Positions 10,801-24,900 of a stretch of 64,000 nucleotides of DNA are shown here, one piece after another. Under the pieces are notes generated by a model. That model had not been told where the DNA came from and did no database searches. It saw only the letters and a program-made list of their open reading frames with translations. The stretch covers positions 2,232,001-2,296,000 of the forward strand of contig NC_067301.1 in the NCBI RefSeq assembly GCF_020740795.1, given 5' to 3'. Position numbers and translations under genes: made by a program. Source of the DNA: Apus apus (lineage: Eukaryota > Chordata > Aves > Apodiformes > Apodidae). Each line of letters begins with the position of its first letter. The stretch's first letter is position 1.

Positions 10801-12579
10801 ACCTTGCAATAATATTTGTCTTTTCACCCCATCTGAGTGCCATTTTACACTTGAGCACCTCTGGAGTGAAACCTGCCAATTTTGCTGAACTCACTGCTGC
10901 TTTGGTGTTAGAGAGGAACAATGTGTGTGGAAAAGATGTCAATATATATGGAAAAGATGAGGTAGGCATAAGTATCACTGACAGGTTGGAGTGTTCTGTA
11001 TCCATACGTCCATGTGCCTGAAGATGTAGAAATCAAAGGAGTGTGTGTGTATCCATGTCTTATTGAAAAGAAGACTGGGTCTTGCAGGACTTGCAGGAGC
11101 CAGAGGTTCAGGACATGAACCCACAGGGAAGAATGATTATATCTTCCAGTTCCTGGTAACTTTGGCAGTCATCCTGGGAAGGACATTTGAGGAGGCTTCC
11201 ACAGCTTCCCAGGAAATGCTGTATCTCTAGTTAGCTTGTCTTTCCCTCTTCTACAACTTCAAATGCATGTATTTGAATTCAGTCCAGAGCTAAGGGATGT
11301 GGCACATGCAATCAGGTGTCTTCTCTGCTGTGCCAGCACTAGATCCTTCTTTCCATTGGATCTCTCAATGGAAGAACTCAACGTGTGTTGCAAATCCTAA
11401 GGAGCACCAGAGGCAGGTGCCAGATCTGATCCCTGAAACAACAGCTCTTGGTGCAATCTGCTTTTAACAGCATGAGAACTGCACAGAGTTTGAGGAGAGA
11501 CAACTGGCTTTGTTTGGCTCCAGCCACCTCCTGAACACCCCCCATGTCTCTCGGGAAGGCTGATGAGATCTTCAGTTTTGCATCCTAGCTGGAATTCCAC
11601 AGGTAAGTTTGCCTCAGCCACCACCAAGTGCCTTCAGCAGCACAGCCCTTCCTTTTGCCCTGGAATAATAACCAAGTGTTTTCCAGGGAGAGCAGCCATC
11701 ACTACAGCTTTAGCATCCTGCTGTTTGCTGGGCCTGTATTCTTCATTGATTCCTCTTGGTATCAAAGGAGGTCTCTAACAGCTTTCTCTAGGCAGGCACA
11801 CACCTCCCCCTCAGCATTGAATTTGCTTAAAAATTAGATGTGGAAATAAGTTCTAATACTTATTAAAGATTTTTTCCTCAAGAAACCATAGACTTTAAAA
11901 AGGCAAGGCTTTCAGACAGGAAAAGGTGTCCTGGTCTGAGGCCATTTTGGTCATGTTGATGTTCAGTGCATCTAGAAAACAAAACTAATTAAACAAGTTC
12001 CACGTTGCTGCAAATCATACTTTGTATGTGTTCATCTTACATCTTCAATGAAGTCCAAGGGGTATGATTTGGGTTTGGTTTTTGTTCAGATTATGAAAGA
12101 AAAACAGGCTTAAAAAAAAAATCTTATTTTTGTTGTATTTTAAACTTTTATAAGACAATAAACACTTTTAAAGAAAACTTGCATAGTAAGCTTGTATTTC
12201 CAAGTAGGTAACACAGGGGAAAACTACACTGATGTGCTTAGGCACGTTTCTGGGGTTTTTAACATGGTAATTGTTCTGCTTTGCAGGTTAAAGATAGACA
12301 AATGCATATGTTGTGCCAGAGAAACTGGAACAGGACACTGTGTAAAATCTGATCAAAACACAAACCAAAAACACCCCACTTTGTTTGTGTGGGATGAAAC
12401 CTGCAATGTAAGGACTTAAAGCAGCTTTTACCAGTTGAAGTATTCAAAGAATCTTCAAGGAGGTATTTGTGTTGCTGTTTCACGCAGAGATCTTTTGTTT
12501 ACACATTGAGCCAAGTTTGCACCTTAGTGTGAATCTTGCAAGGAGGCTCAGGAAGGGGCAGGGTGCAGGGCGGGGGCAC

Positions 12580-12580
<1 letters not shown>
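7844..12580. other. Intergenic region between GOLIM4-like gene and FNDC10
   Basis: The first part should be 3' UTR of the GOLIM4-like gene. I see no AATAAA within the first kilobase, only an ATAAAA near 8256, so its end is unplaced. The rest contains no exon series, no recognisable protein and no clear transposon. A TATAAATAG at 9089 stands alone. AT-rich stretches lie at 10400-10700 and 11820-12200. Confidence 0.6.
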
Positions 12581-13917
<1,337 letters not shown>

Positions 13918-15870
13918 GCCCGGCCGCCTCGCCCCCGCGGCGTGCGGGGTTTGCTGTGCCCCAGCTGCCGGGATTCGGGTGTTTCCTCAGGATTCGGAGC
14001 TCTCCTTCCTCCTAGGGTGGCTGCTCAGCCCGAGCCGTAGCTGAACTCGCAGGATCTCAGCGGATTTAAGGTCCACAAGTGCCAGGAAGGAACCGGCCCT
14101 TGGGACAAGCAAGGGACAGACCTCGGGGAGGACTCCAGGACGCTCTTCTTCCAAGCCTGTGCCGAAATCCCCTTGCTCTGCAGTTGGTTCTCGATTATTT
14201 TGTTGTTGTTGCCCCGAGGGAGGATGCTGTGCGAAGCCCGGGGGACAGCAGAGCTCTGGAACCACAAAGCCCACGGCTCCCTGAGCGTCTGCTCCAAAGC
14301 CCACCTAAAAACCGGGACTTCAGTGGGGTTTGTATCGTGCCTGGTGTTGTTCACAAGTTCTGGGGTCTAGACTGGTCGACTGTCCAAAACAGAGGGGGGT
14401 TTCTGGTCAGTTTGAGTAACCACCACCCTCCTACACCCAGTTAAACCTGCTGTTCTCCCCTTAGGACTGGACCCGTAGTGTCCCCAGAGAGCAATGCTCC
14501 AGGGACAAACGTGGTGGGAAAATCCTGTTTTGCTGTACGAGTAGGAACCGACCCTTAGTTATAAGCCCAGTGTAAGTGAGCACCATCACTGCCCCCTGAA
14601 ATCCCATCTTCTGGAATGCTCTGTGCAGCTACACTAAGGTAGAAGTGTCTTAAACACAGAACTCACTAAAAATAATGTTGTAGCCCAGTGCTTTGAGCAT
14701 AGAACACTCCTCGTTAGCTGCTCACTCGATGCTGTAGTCATTAAGGTTTTAGCCATAAAGTTTTAATTCTATTGTGCCTTAGTGCTGAGAATTTCCCCCA
14801 TTTATATTAGCATATCTGTTCCTGTAGTCTTCACAGACAACTGTACCTCCCCTAGTGTTTTTGTCTCTGCAACTGGTGGTTGTTGGTTTGTTCAGTTGTT
14901 TGTTCTGTTTGTTGTTTTTTAAAAAAAAAAAAACACCCTAAATTTAGGCGAACGGTTACTTGAACTTTAGTATAGACGAAAAATACAGTCTCCATCTGTT
15001 TATTTAGTGAGCTAGTTTTTGCTTAGTGTTTGTAGCTGTAGCAGAAGATGACTTTATTTCACTTAAACTGAGCACTGAAAGTGAAAGCAGGGGAAGAGAT
15101 GTTCCGGGAAGGGGTGGTTGCTGTTAAAATACTTCCCTTTCCTGTCGGATCTGTGTGTGAAAATGTTTATCACTGGTGAATGACCCGAATGCTTCTCTTT
15201 GTGAAAGTAGTTAGTGAAGTATAAACTTGCTAGTAGAGGATAAATATAAAAAAAAGTAGTTGGAACTTTTGATAAAATGTGCTAATCACAATCCCTCCAA
15301 TCATTTGAGAGTGGCTGAGAAGCTGAAACTCTGCGTTTCCCACGGCAGAAATTCCTTTTATTGGTTGGTGGTTATTGCCTTGTTTTCTTTCTCACATGCA
15401 GCTGACTCTAAATTTAAGTGTTCCCTTTTTATTAACTTGCCTACCTACTTGGTCTGAGCAGCCTGACAGCAGCATCCCAGTGACAGGGAGCTGGTGTTAC
15501 TGGTAGTGAAGGACAATGTCATTGGTTTTCTTCTTTTATCCCAGAGGAGACTGACTGCTCGGATAAAAGGCATTTAAGGGCATGAAGACAAACTGCACCT
15601 GGTGGTTTAGTCCAGTGAATTTAAACACAGAGTAAATTTGGGTCACAAGTATTTTGAAAGGTTTCCAGTCAGCCTTATCCTGTAGCCAGCTCAGGACTGT
15701 GAGGGTGGCACCAGTTCTGTAAATCTCTGTCAGCTCTGTCTGCCACTGTTCCTGTTTTGTTCTTCATCTTGTCGTGAATTGCCAGATGTGAAAATTAAAT
15801 GTGTAAATGATGAACCTTGTATCACCTTGGCACTGACCTTAATAAATTAAGAGAATAATGACAAGAAAAC
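13918..15870 (+). other. FNDC10: FNDC10 3' untranslated region
   Basis: Composition falls from GC-rich to AT-rich with no competing gene. The interval includes a T/G-rich run and an A13 tract at about 14880-14935. It ends near two polyadenylation signals at 15794 and 15841, giving a 3' UTR of about 1.9 kb, typical of a single-exon membrane gene. The exact end is inferred. Confidence 0.6.
15794..15846 (+). terminator. Candidate FNDC10 polyadenylation signals (ATTAAA 15794, AATAAA 15841)
   Basis: ATTAAA at 15794-15799 and AATAAA at 15841-15846 are the first canonical pair after the FNDC10 stop in a plausible 3' UTR. T/G-rich sequence follows (TTTGATGG, CTTGTTTGG). Usage is not proven by sequence. 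Confidence 0.55.
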
Positions 15871-17760
15871 GTCACAAATATTTGATGGCTTGAGATCTTG
15901 TTTGGCTCAAAGTGAGAAAATCTGCCCAGGGACTGCTCGTCAGGGCATTTCATCACCTGCTGTCAAATTATTACAACATGAGTGGGAAAATGAAAAGAGG
16001 TTTATTCTCTGAAAAGTGGGTGTTTGTTGACTAGAGGCTTAGACTATAGGATCACAGGGTAATTGAGGTTGGAGGGGACCTGGGGGGGGGTGATCTAGTT
16101 CAGCCTGCTGTTCAAAGCAGGACCAGGTGTGAGATCACTCCAGGTTACTCAGGGCTGTGTCCAGTGTTGCCTTGAAGTCCTCCAGGGACAGAGTCTGCAG
16201 AACCTCTCTTCTGCCTGAACTTTTACCATGGGACCATCCATGACTGTGAAAAAAGGCTGGGGCTAGACAGATCATCTGGTACAGCCCCAAAATATTTGTA
16301 TCAAGCAGGAGGTCAGAGCACCTACTAAAAGGAGCTCATGACCTGCATGTCCAACAAAATCAGAGTATTCCCTGTTTTATGTGACATCAAGCAAAAAACT
16401 CACTGACCCATTGATAACGGTTTTGTTTTTTTTTTCTCCCTGAATCAGGAGTATGGAAATTTCCTCCATCACAAGTACAGCCATTCCTTTTTTGCAATAG
16501 TGGGGAAACATTTTAGAATTGTCAGGTGGTGGCTTAATCCGACCTCTCCTGTTCCCACTATTCACTTCCCTCCAATTCTGTTAATCGTGGTGGCACCAAA
16601 CAGCTTCTCAGCTTCACTCAGCTCTGGAACTGCTCAGGTGGGACCTGTGATCAGATGGACTAGACCTGTGCTTAGAGCATGTGGCCATTGTCATGGTGTC
16701 ACATTTCAACAGACAGTTTTTGTCCTTACAGCCTGTACACATTCACGTTGGAGTTGGTTTCCTTTCTAATTCTGCACTGACTACAAAGATGTCCTGGTGT
16801 CCTCCAAGAGACATGAGGGTTTACTCCTCAAATGCAGAATTGCATGGTTACACATCACAGAAAACACGTGTCTGCCCCCCCTTCGCTACAGAGTCCTCAG
16901 CACAGCGTTCTGGGTGCAGGCAGAGATGGGACTGACCCAGCTCAATTCTGTCTTTTCTAGCTCTCCATCCAAATGCTGCTTCTCCGGATCTTCATCCATG
17001 GCCCAGCCCTGTGGATCCACGCCAACATTTGGCTGCCACCTAGTGCCGAGAGAGAAACCCAGCCAGAAGATCCTGCTTTTCAGGAAAAACTCCAATTCTT
17101 CTGAAAAAAAATATAAAAATAATAATAAAAAAAAGGACTGTGCGGCCCCCATTGGCAGCCAAATGGGAATTCGATGGGTGTGAAGTATGGAAATGGAGCA
17201 CGTTGGGGAAGGAGACGGGGAGACCCAAAACCTTATGTTGTCAGTTTGGAGTCGTTTGTTTCTGGATGATGGAAAATTGTGTGTTAAATGAGACGGGGGT
17301 GTCTGGCAGGGAAGTGAGGGGACTTGGGGGTGATGAGAATGTATCAGCTGATGTTGTCACAGCAAAATATCACATTTCTGTCTCTCTGGCACGGGCAGGC
17401 GAAACCAAACAGCACATGAGAGGTGAGTGTGCCTGAGGCTTGTCAGAACTACAGAAGTACCAGAGGAGCTGCTCTTGTCTCTGCTGGATCTTTGAGCTGT
17501 TGCAGTCGACTCTGGAAGAGCTGCTTGCTGATACGTGTAAGTATATAAGTGCTAGAAATAACATCACAGGGTCTGGGGATGTCATCCTCCTACCTCCCTG
17601 TGTTTAATTTACATGAGGGGTGTAAAAGTTCATCCAGCACAATATTATATACCCCTCGTTGTTACAATTTCACAGTAGTTAATGGTGATTAACAGCAACT
17701 TAGGGTGGCTTTTAGTCAGCAGCTGGCAAGTTAGGCCATGCTTTTAGTTTTAACAGCTCT
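15870..17760. other. FNDC10-SSU72 intergenic region
   Basis: Apart from the CR1 piece at 16048-16260, I see no gene or further clear repeat here. It includes an A-rich tract at 17105-17135 (AAATATAAAAATAATAAT). Confidence 0.55.
16048..16260 (-). mobile_element. CR1 LINE 3'-end fragment
   Basis: GGATCACAGGGTAATTGAGG, then TTGGAGGGGACC and GATCTAGTTCAGCCTGCTG, match the complement of the avian CR1 3' end, so the element is on the - strand. It is diverged and truncated. Up to about 16310 there may be more CR1-like sequence (AGATCATCTGGTACAGCCCC). Confidence 0.75.
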
Positions 17761-17764
17761 GTTT

Positions 17765-18090
17765 TCACAGAACCACAGAATGGTGGGGGCTGGAAGGGAG
17801 CTCCGGGGATCATCCAGCCCCCTCCAGAGCAGGATCACCCAGGGCAGGTCACCCAGGAACGTGCCCAGACGGAGCCTGGAAGTCTCCAGAGAAGGAGCAG
17901 GGATGAAGTTTCTCCTCACGTTGAGGCGGAACTTCCCGTCTTCCAGTTTTTGTCCGTTTGCCCCTGGTTCTATCACAGGACGCTGCCGAAAAGAGACTGG
18001 CCCGGCCCTCCTCACACCCACCCTGCCGATACCGAGACCCCCTCTGGGCCTTCCCTTCTCCCAGGCTGAGCAGCCCCGGCTCTGCCTCTG
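17765..18090 (-). mobile_element. CR1 LINE 3'-end copy abutting the SSU72 promoter
   Basis: Starting at CACAGAACCACAGAATGG, the sequence follows the complement of the CR1 3' region: GGAAGGGAGCTCCGGGGATC and CATCCAGCCCCCTCC, a repeat-internal GAAGTTTCTCCTCACGTTGA, and finally CCAGGCTGAGCAGCCCCGGC. The copy is on the - strand. It ends exactly where the GC-box minisatellite of SSU72 begins. A long antisense open frame across it is an artefact. Confidence 0.88.
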
Positions 18091-18520
18091 CCTGGCCCCG
18101 CCCACCCAGGCCATGGCCCCGCCCACCCAGGCCATGGCCCCGCCCACCCAGGCCATGGCCCCGCCCACCCGGGCCTGGCCCCGCCCACCCAGGCCATGGC
18201 CCCGCCCACATCGGCCAGCCCGGTCCCTCCCACATAGGCCCAGGCCCCGCCCACATCGGCCAGCCCGGCCCCGCCCAGCCGGGCATCGACCCCGCCCTCC
18301 CGCCCTGGCCCCGCCCATCCGGGCCTGGCCCCGCCCACACCGGCCAGCCCGGGCCCTCCCACACAGGCCCAGGCCCCGCCCACACTCAACCGCCCGGCCC
18401 CCGCCCAGCCGGGCATCGACCACGCCCACCGGCCCTGGTACCGCCCACCAGGTCCCCGGGCCCGCCCACCCCGGCCCCCCCGGCCCCGCCCCCCCGGCCC
18501 CGCCCCCCGCCTCTCTCCCG
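18090..18520 (+). repeat. GC-box minisatellite in the SSU72 promoter
   Basis: This 430-bp array is built on CCCAGGCCATGGCCCCGCCCA and diverged relatives. It contains 15 exact CCCCGCCC motifs (Sp/KLF-type GC boxes) plus variants (CACGCCC, ACCGCCC, GCCCGCCC). The first part repeats at about 21-22 bp. The second part is a higher-order duplication: GGGCATCGAC recurs at 18281 and 18411, 130 bp apart, with matching flanks. It begins at the edge of the CR1 copy. Confidence 0.92.
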
Positions 18521-18960
18521 CCGCCATTTTGTCGCGGCGCGGCGCGGTGCGGGCGGGAGGTGCGGGCGCCGCGCAGGCCGCAGGGCTCTGCCCGTCCCGC
18601 CATGCCTTCCTCGCCGCTCCGCGTGGCCGTGGTGTGCTCCAGCAACCAGAACCGCAGCATGGAGGCGCACAACATCCTCAGGTAACCGGGGCCTGCCCGA
18701 TTCCCCCGCCTCCCTCCGGCGGCGCGGCCTGGCCCGGCCCCGCGCCTCGCCAGCGCGTCCCAGGCCTTGGCGGCCCGTGCAGGCCGCTCCGGGCCCTGCG
18801 CCCGCCCTGCCCGGCGGCCGGGCTCGCTGGGGCTGCCAGGCCTGCTCCTGCCGGCCCGCGGGCCTGGGGACTTCATCTTGTTTACATCCCGCCTCCTCCG
18901 GGCCCGGCCCGGGCGGGGCTCGCCGCGCTGCCCGCGGCCTGCTCCGGCTGCCGCGCCTCT
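18460..18960 (+). promoter_or_regulatory. SSU72: SSU72 CpG-island core promoter and first-exon region
   Basis: The region is dense in CpG (GTCGCGGCGCGGCGCGGTGC) immediately before the ATG at 18602. GCCGCCATTTTG at 18520 resembles a YY1 motif (GCCATTTTG), common at TATA-less housekeeping starts. No TATA box is seen. The motif position suggests that transcription begins close to 18525-18550. Confidence 0.65.
18602..18681 (+). CDS. SSU72: SSU72 exon 1
   Basis: Encodes residues 1-26 and the first two bases of Ser27, including the catalytic loop Cys12-Arg18. The ATG follows CCCGCC, a fair Kozak context. Donor CTCAG|gtaacc, phase 2. Confidence 0.97.
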
Positions 18961-21900
18961 GGGACCGGCGCTGCAAAACAGCAGTTCCACCGGCGCACAA
19001 CAGCTCCCGTGTCTCGGCATCGCAAAACTTAAACGTTCCTTTTCTCTCTCTCTTTTTTTTTTTTTCCTGTAATGCATCTGACGACTGGGACCTGCACGGG
19101 AGCCTTTTCCTGTTGCAGGAAAGCTGCACCGAGTGTTGGGCTCAGAGTCTTAAATGCCTTTTGAGATTTTGAGGGTCCATCTCTTTAGCACTACAAGTAC
19201 TTTCAGCTTGAAACATTCAGAAGGAGCCTGGGGAGACCTGATCTGCCTGAAATCGTGGCCCTACATCTTCCCTCTGCACCGCAGGAACATGAGAAAGGCT
19301 TTTTTTTGTTGTGCAGAGTAACATTGACGTTATAAGATATTACTAGTGCAGTGAGCCAAACACCTAGGTATGAATTGTGCATTTAAATAAAAACAACAGC
19401 CTTGGAAGGAATAAATAACATCTGGTCTGGCAGCCATCTTCCTGTGAGAGGCAGATGATGCTGTAAATGCTTAAACTTGGCATCAAATCTTACCTGTGGC
19501 AGCTCTGTGCAAACCACTGTCTTGCCAGTACCTGCTTGGGGAGGAAGGATGCAGTTCTTCTGTGGGTTTTTTTTTCTGCTGGTAATACTGGAACTGAGTT
19601 TTAATTGAAATCTAGGTGGTTAGAGCAAAGTTAAATTCACTTTGAACGTCTAGCCTTTTTCTGCCTTCCTGTTTTTGAAGAAGAAATCCTGGTGTGACTG
19701 ATGTTCTGCTGGCAAATGTGGCAGGGAAATGTTTTTTTGGAAGTCTCCCTTAATGTTTTAATTAAAAATTGGCAAAAAAATGTATGTATTTGGGAAATGT
19801 TTTTTTCCAGCAGCATCCTATGTGATTATAGCAAGAACAGCATAAATGGCAAAAGAGAGATGAATTCCTGATGCTGCTCTAAGGAGATAAACAGCCCATG
19901 CAATGACATTTGCCAGTAAACTTAAGGAAAATGCTTTGTTGTTGGCTTAAAATTCCAGGGCAATAATGTCTTGATGTCTGTTGCACCACAGTTTGAAAGC
20001 ACACAGGATTAGAAGAGGAAGTAGAGTTAGAAAGTAATTGAGCTAATAAGAAACTTTTCAAGTGTTTTGTTAAGGCTACAGGACCTGCCAGCCTGGATTT
20101 CTGATTCTTCCTTGGTGTTCCTGATATCTCTGTGCTGCCTCTGGAAAACAAATTTAAATATTAGATCTTTTTTGTAGCTGCATAATCAGCTTCTGGTGTG
20201 ATCTTGGTTCAGTACAGTTTCAGTTCCCTTTGTAATGTGCTTCCATGTTTTCTAAGTAACCAGGTTTTAGACATTTTGCTCTAATCTTCCAACAGAAGTC
20301 AGACTGAAGGTCTTTTGAAGTTTAATAGCACAGTGCCCATCACTGCAGGGGCGTGTTGGGACACTAAAGCACAAGGAAAAGCAGTATGGACTGTGTGGAA
20401 GGATGTAATACTTCCTGCAGACCTGTCAAACTGGCTGGCTGGATGTAACCAGTCCCTGTGTCAAATCTTACTCATCCTTCATTTCTTGCTTTCACAAACA
20501 TAATCTGTGTATGGGCCTTGGCTTTGGGGTGTGCAGACTTGGGCCATGGTTCCCCTTCATAGTAGGGGAAGGTGGAAGGGTAAGACTTCTCTTATTGCCC
20601 AAATTTATTACACAGCAACTCCAGTGTTTCCTTTTTTGTACTTACTGGGTAGCACACTGGTGGCCTTTACAGAGCAGCTGCCATTTCAAGCTCTCCCACT
20701 GCACAGGAGGAGCTGTGATAGCTGTGTTTCCAGGCTTGCCAAGTACAGATACCCCACCTCAAATCTCCTGGCTTCAGGTCTCTGTTACTGCTGATAGTGG
20801 AGACTTGCAGGATCTGCTGTGCACTTACCATGTGTGTCCCTTTGTGTTGGGAAATTTGGTGAGTTAAGAAATTGGGAGTGTGAGTATGGGAGGACATGTG
20901 TGAGCACACTGCAATATTAAAGCCTTAGGAGCTGAAACTGAAATTCCATATGGATGTTGGGATTTATATTCAGCCTTGACTATGTGAGAGAACTTCTGTG
21001 ACCTACAAGGGTGCAAGTCAAGACACTAGTCACAGCTTCTCATTATCTGTCAGCAGCTAAATGCAGCGAGGTGTTAACATCAGTATTGCTTAATTAAAAA
21101 AAACCTTACATTGTATTAATAAACCCTTAAGGAGGAAATGTTTTAATATTTTTATATCCAAGCACTTTCATTTAATAGCATATAACTGACACTGCAGATT
21201 GCAAGTTGTTAATATTCCAAAGATTTCATCATCAAGATCAATTAACAATGTTTGTTGTGTTCCTGTTGTGTAGCAGGGGGTTTTGGGGGGGTGATGTTTG
21301 TTTTTTTTTTAATTTATATTGATTCTGTGGCATAAGATATTTCCAAAGTGGCCTGCAAGGAGGGGACTGTGCTAATTATTTTCCACCTGCACATCGTGGA
21401 AGGAGATTATTAAAATGAGTGATTTGTCCCCTGAAAATCTTTATTGCCACCATCTGCAGTGGTACTGCAGGATTTATGGCATGTGCTTTAATGCTGAGGA
21501 ATACTGATTGATTGCTGGCCACTGTGAGAAGAGGAGCTGAAAATACTTACCTGCACTAAGCATGTGTGAGATCCCACAATGACAATGAAATAGAAGAAAG
21601 TTGTGGGTAAAAGCCCATGTCCCAGGCTGCCTGGATTATGATTATTATTACCCCTCGTGTTGCCTGAAGCTGAGGGTAACAGCTCTGCCCTGTGTTGGTG
21701 CTTTGTTCCTGCAGGCCCCTGTTGATCCCAGCTTTCAGCAGCAGTTGTGTCCCAGATGGGACACGTTGCTCTGAGAGTCTTTGCAGGGAAATTCAATGAC
21801 TGGTTTTGGGTTCTTAGTTAAAAGTCTGTGAACTCCTGGGCACGTGGTTAGTCCATGTGATCTGCTTGTAATAAGCTCTGAAATTAAACTGAGGTGAGCA

Positions 21901-24900
21901 TACTTGCTGGAATTGAGACTTACATACTGGCTCAGGAGACTTATGTACTGGCTCATTTGTGTACTTAGTATATTGATAGTTTACATACTTTGGTCTTAAT
22001 AGAAACAACTTCCTGAAGTGTCACATGCACACAGACAGATCTGTCAGTTTTGAAGCTCCACATCTTCAGAAATCAGGGGTGAAGCTCATGATTTTCCATC
22101 TTCTTGGTAGTTTTACTATGCCAAGAACAAATACTTGGAACAACTGTTGCAAGAAATATGTTGAAACATTTCCAGACTATTTCCTAATAGCACACGTGGT
22201 ACATAAACAGTGCAAAACCCTGGAAGCTGCTGATGTCAGAGCCTGAAATTCCATGGGAGAAGTGTATATTCCAGCTATTCAAGGAAGTAATTTTTCAGTT
22301 GGAGACACGTTTGTTTTTTTTTAATGTGTGAAACTTCAGATTTCCACAAACTTCCACCTATTTCAAAGAGTAATCTTAAAGGAAAAATTAAAAGTTAGGA
22401 GGAAAGCATAGAAAAAAGACACTTTTTGCATCATTATGCTGCTGCTTTGCAGTGATGTGGGAGGAAGGAAAGAGAGCAGAAAGTGCAAGGTGCCCAAGTC
22501 CACTCATTTCTCAGTTAGTTGGCATTAAAATTCTTAGCAAAAACAGCTTTGAGTGGTAGATACAGAAAGGAAAGAATTATGAGACACCTGGAAAAAGAAT
22601 CAATTTGAAACATTTGTATTTTAACACTGCAGTTTCTTCTATACGTGTAGGGCTCACTTCATGTCCACGAGAATTAAACTTGGGTCTGGAAGTACTGCAG
22701 GGAAAATAAAGTCAGTGTAACTGATGCAGTTATGAGTCACTGTTCAGGGAGGGGTGGGAGTGGCCAAGAATTGCACTTCTTTCCACTTGTGTCCCTCTTC
22801 AGTCATCAGTCCTGCAGAAAGAAGAGAAAAATCATCATGTCTCCTGTGTTTATAGAAATGGGAACCTATAAATAGTTGCTGAAAGAAAAAGTGTAATGAA
22901 GCAAGGAAGAGAAAGGAGGGGCTGATTTCCAACAAGACAAATTAAAGGAAATAACACAGAAGGGGTTGAGCTTGAGACAAAGTTTGACCACAGGTAGTCT
23001 CTGTGTAGGAGTGATTGTGATCACTTTGGAGATGCCATTTGAACTGGTGTGTCTTCTGAATTCCCTTTGCTGTCTGGTGTATGAAGACCACGGAGTCAAG
23101 ATAAGACTTGTCTGTTGCTCGGGGGCTCTTGCTCTGGTTCCCAGTCTGCTCTCCTTGCAGCAGAAGGCCCTACAGCTTCTGTTATTTCTGGTGGCAGAGG
23201 AGGGGCTCTGGACTGTTTGCTTCTTCATTTTGGTTTAACACAGTTCTCTCTATTCAGTTTCTGATAAATCATGGGAGCTAACGTGTGAGTCCTTAAAAAA
23301 GATACTAAGCTGTGGTTTTGACCAGTTCCAGAAGGTAGCTTGTCTTTGCAAAGCCAGATGTTTCAGCGTTCTAGACAACAAAACCAACAGTATTTTACCA
23401 TGTAACTTGGGCCATTAGACCCCTAGAAAACGGGTTTTTTCTGTCCTTTTATTAAACATCTGTCTTGTGGTGTTCCTTAGTGCTACTGAAAGATTTGTAA
23501 TGAGGTTCAGGTTAATCACGAAGAACAGTTTGGCATTACCCTGAAGACAAGCAGGTTCCTGCCTCCTATTTATTGATATATTTTACAACTGTCATTATGA
23601 AATCAGTAGTTGTTCATGAGAATGGCACGAAGCTGCCCCTGCCTCACCCAGCAGTGTTCAGGTGCCAGCCAGCAGACTGTGTGTCCCTCTGCTGCAAAGG
23701 TAATTAGTTACGCCCTGTGTTTCTCAGTCCACTCAAGTGCCAGGCACAGCAATGCTAAAGAAATCACTCTAGAGGTAGTTCTGGCAACATAATCAGGGGA
23801 ATAATGTGGTTAGCCCAGAAACTTTAGTAAAATACAGAAATATTGATCCGGTGGTATTGGTACTTATTTATGTCAAGATAATACATCTCTGCCTATACTG
23901 TGAGTGTAGAACACACCCATGATGCCTGAAAGCACAAAATGCTGGGTACCATAATTGCAGGAAAATGTCCTATAAAACAGAGCTTCTCCTTTTGAAGTGG
24001 GGGTGGGTTCTGGCTGTGACTGAGGAAACGGGCACCGCGGCTACACTTGGCTGGTTAGAATTGTTTTTTGGCTGATGGCTAAAGGGTATTTTTAAAATTC
24101 CCTATGTGTTCTTCAACACTTTGGTATTCAAAGTCCATCCAATCTAATGGCCTTTTCCCTCCCCTTTTCCCCTCTTGTCTTTCAGCAAACGAGGATTCAG
24201 TGTCCGATCCTTTGGGACAGGGACTCACGTGAAGCTGCCAGGACCAGCCCCGGACAAGCCGAATGTTTATGATTTCAAAACAACATATGATCAGATGTAC
24301 AATGATCTGCTTAGGAAAGACAAAGAACTGTATCCCTGGGGCGTGGCCTTTTTAAAAAATCCAATATGGTTCATCCTTGAAAGGTGTAATTCATTCTTTG
24401 GCATGATGCAGTAGAAATATGTAGTTGCTTGACTGGCAATCTTAAAATGTTATAGGTTTATAGGAGGGTTTTTTGACAGGGGCCTCTGATCCTCCCTTGC
24501 AGATGACTACCAAGTTCCAATGCATGTGTGCCAAATGCTCTTCTGTAGTATGACATGTTTAGCTCTGGAATGAAAGTACAGTTAATAGGATCACAGATGG
24601 TTCCTTATCTCCACTGCACTGTGGATGGTGTTTTCTCAGTGCAAAGACTGTCCTGGTAATGGATGTGTGAAGAGCCACCACCTCGACATTAATGTTGTAT
24701 TTAGCTCAGACAAACTGCCAGGTAAGGTTTCCAGTATACTTTCTCTGGGAGAGAGGATTCCTTGCATTAAAGAGCCCCCCCCTTCTCACTGAGGATTTCT
24801 TGATAGGTGATTTTAATCTGGAAAAAAAAAAGAAAATCCTATAGCATATTATAAATAATTTAGGTTGGGAAAGACCTTTAAGATCAAGTCCAACTGTAAA

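Noticed and set aside
17731-19077. 448-codon open frame on the - strand across the SSU72 promoter
   Set aside because: It is made of a CR1 copy plus the GC-box minisatellite read in antisense (GWAGPGPxGRG-type repeats). It has no homology and no splice or start context; stop-free because the DNA lacks A/T.
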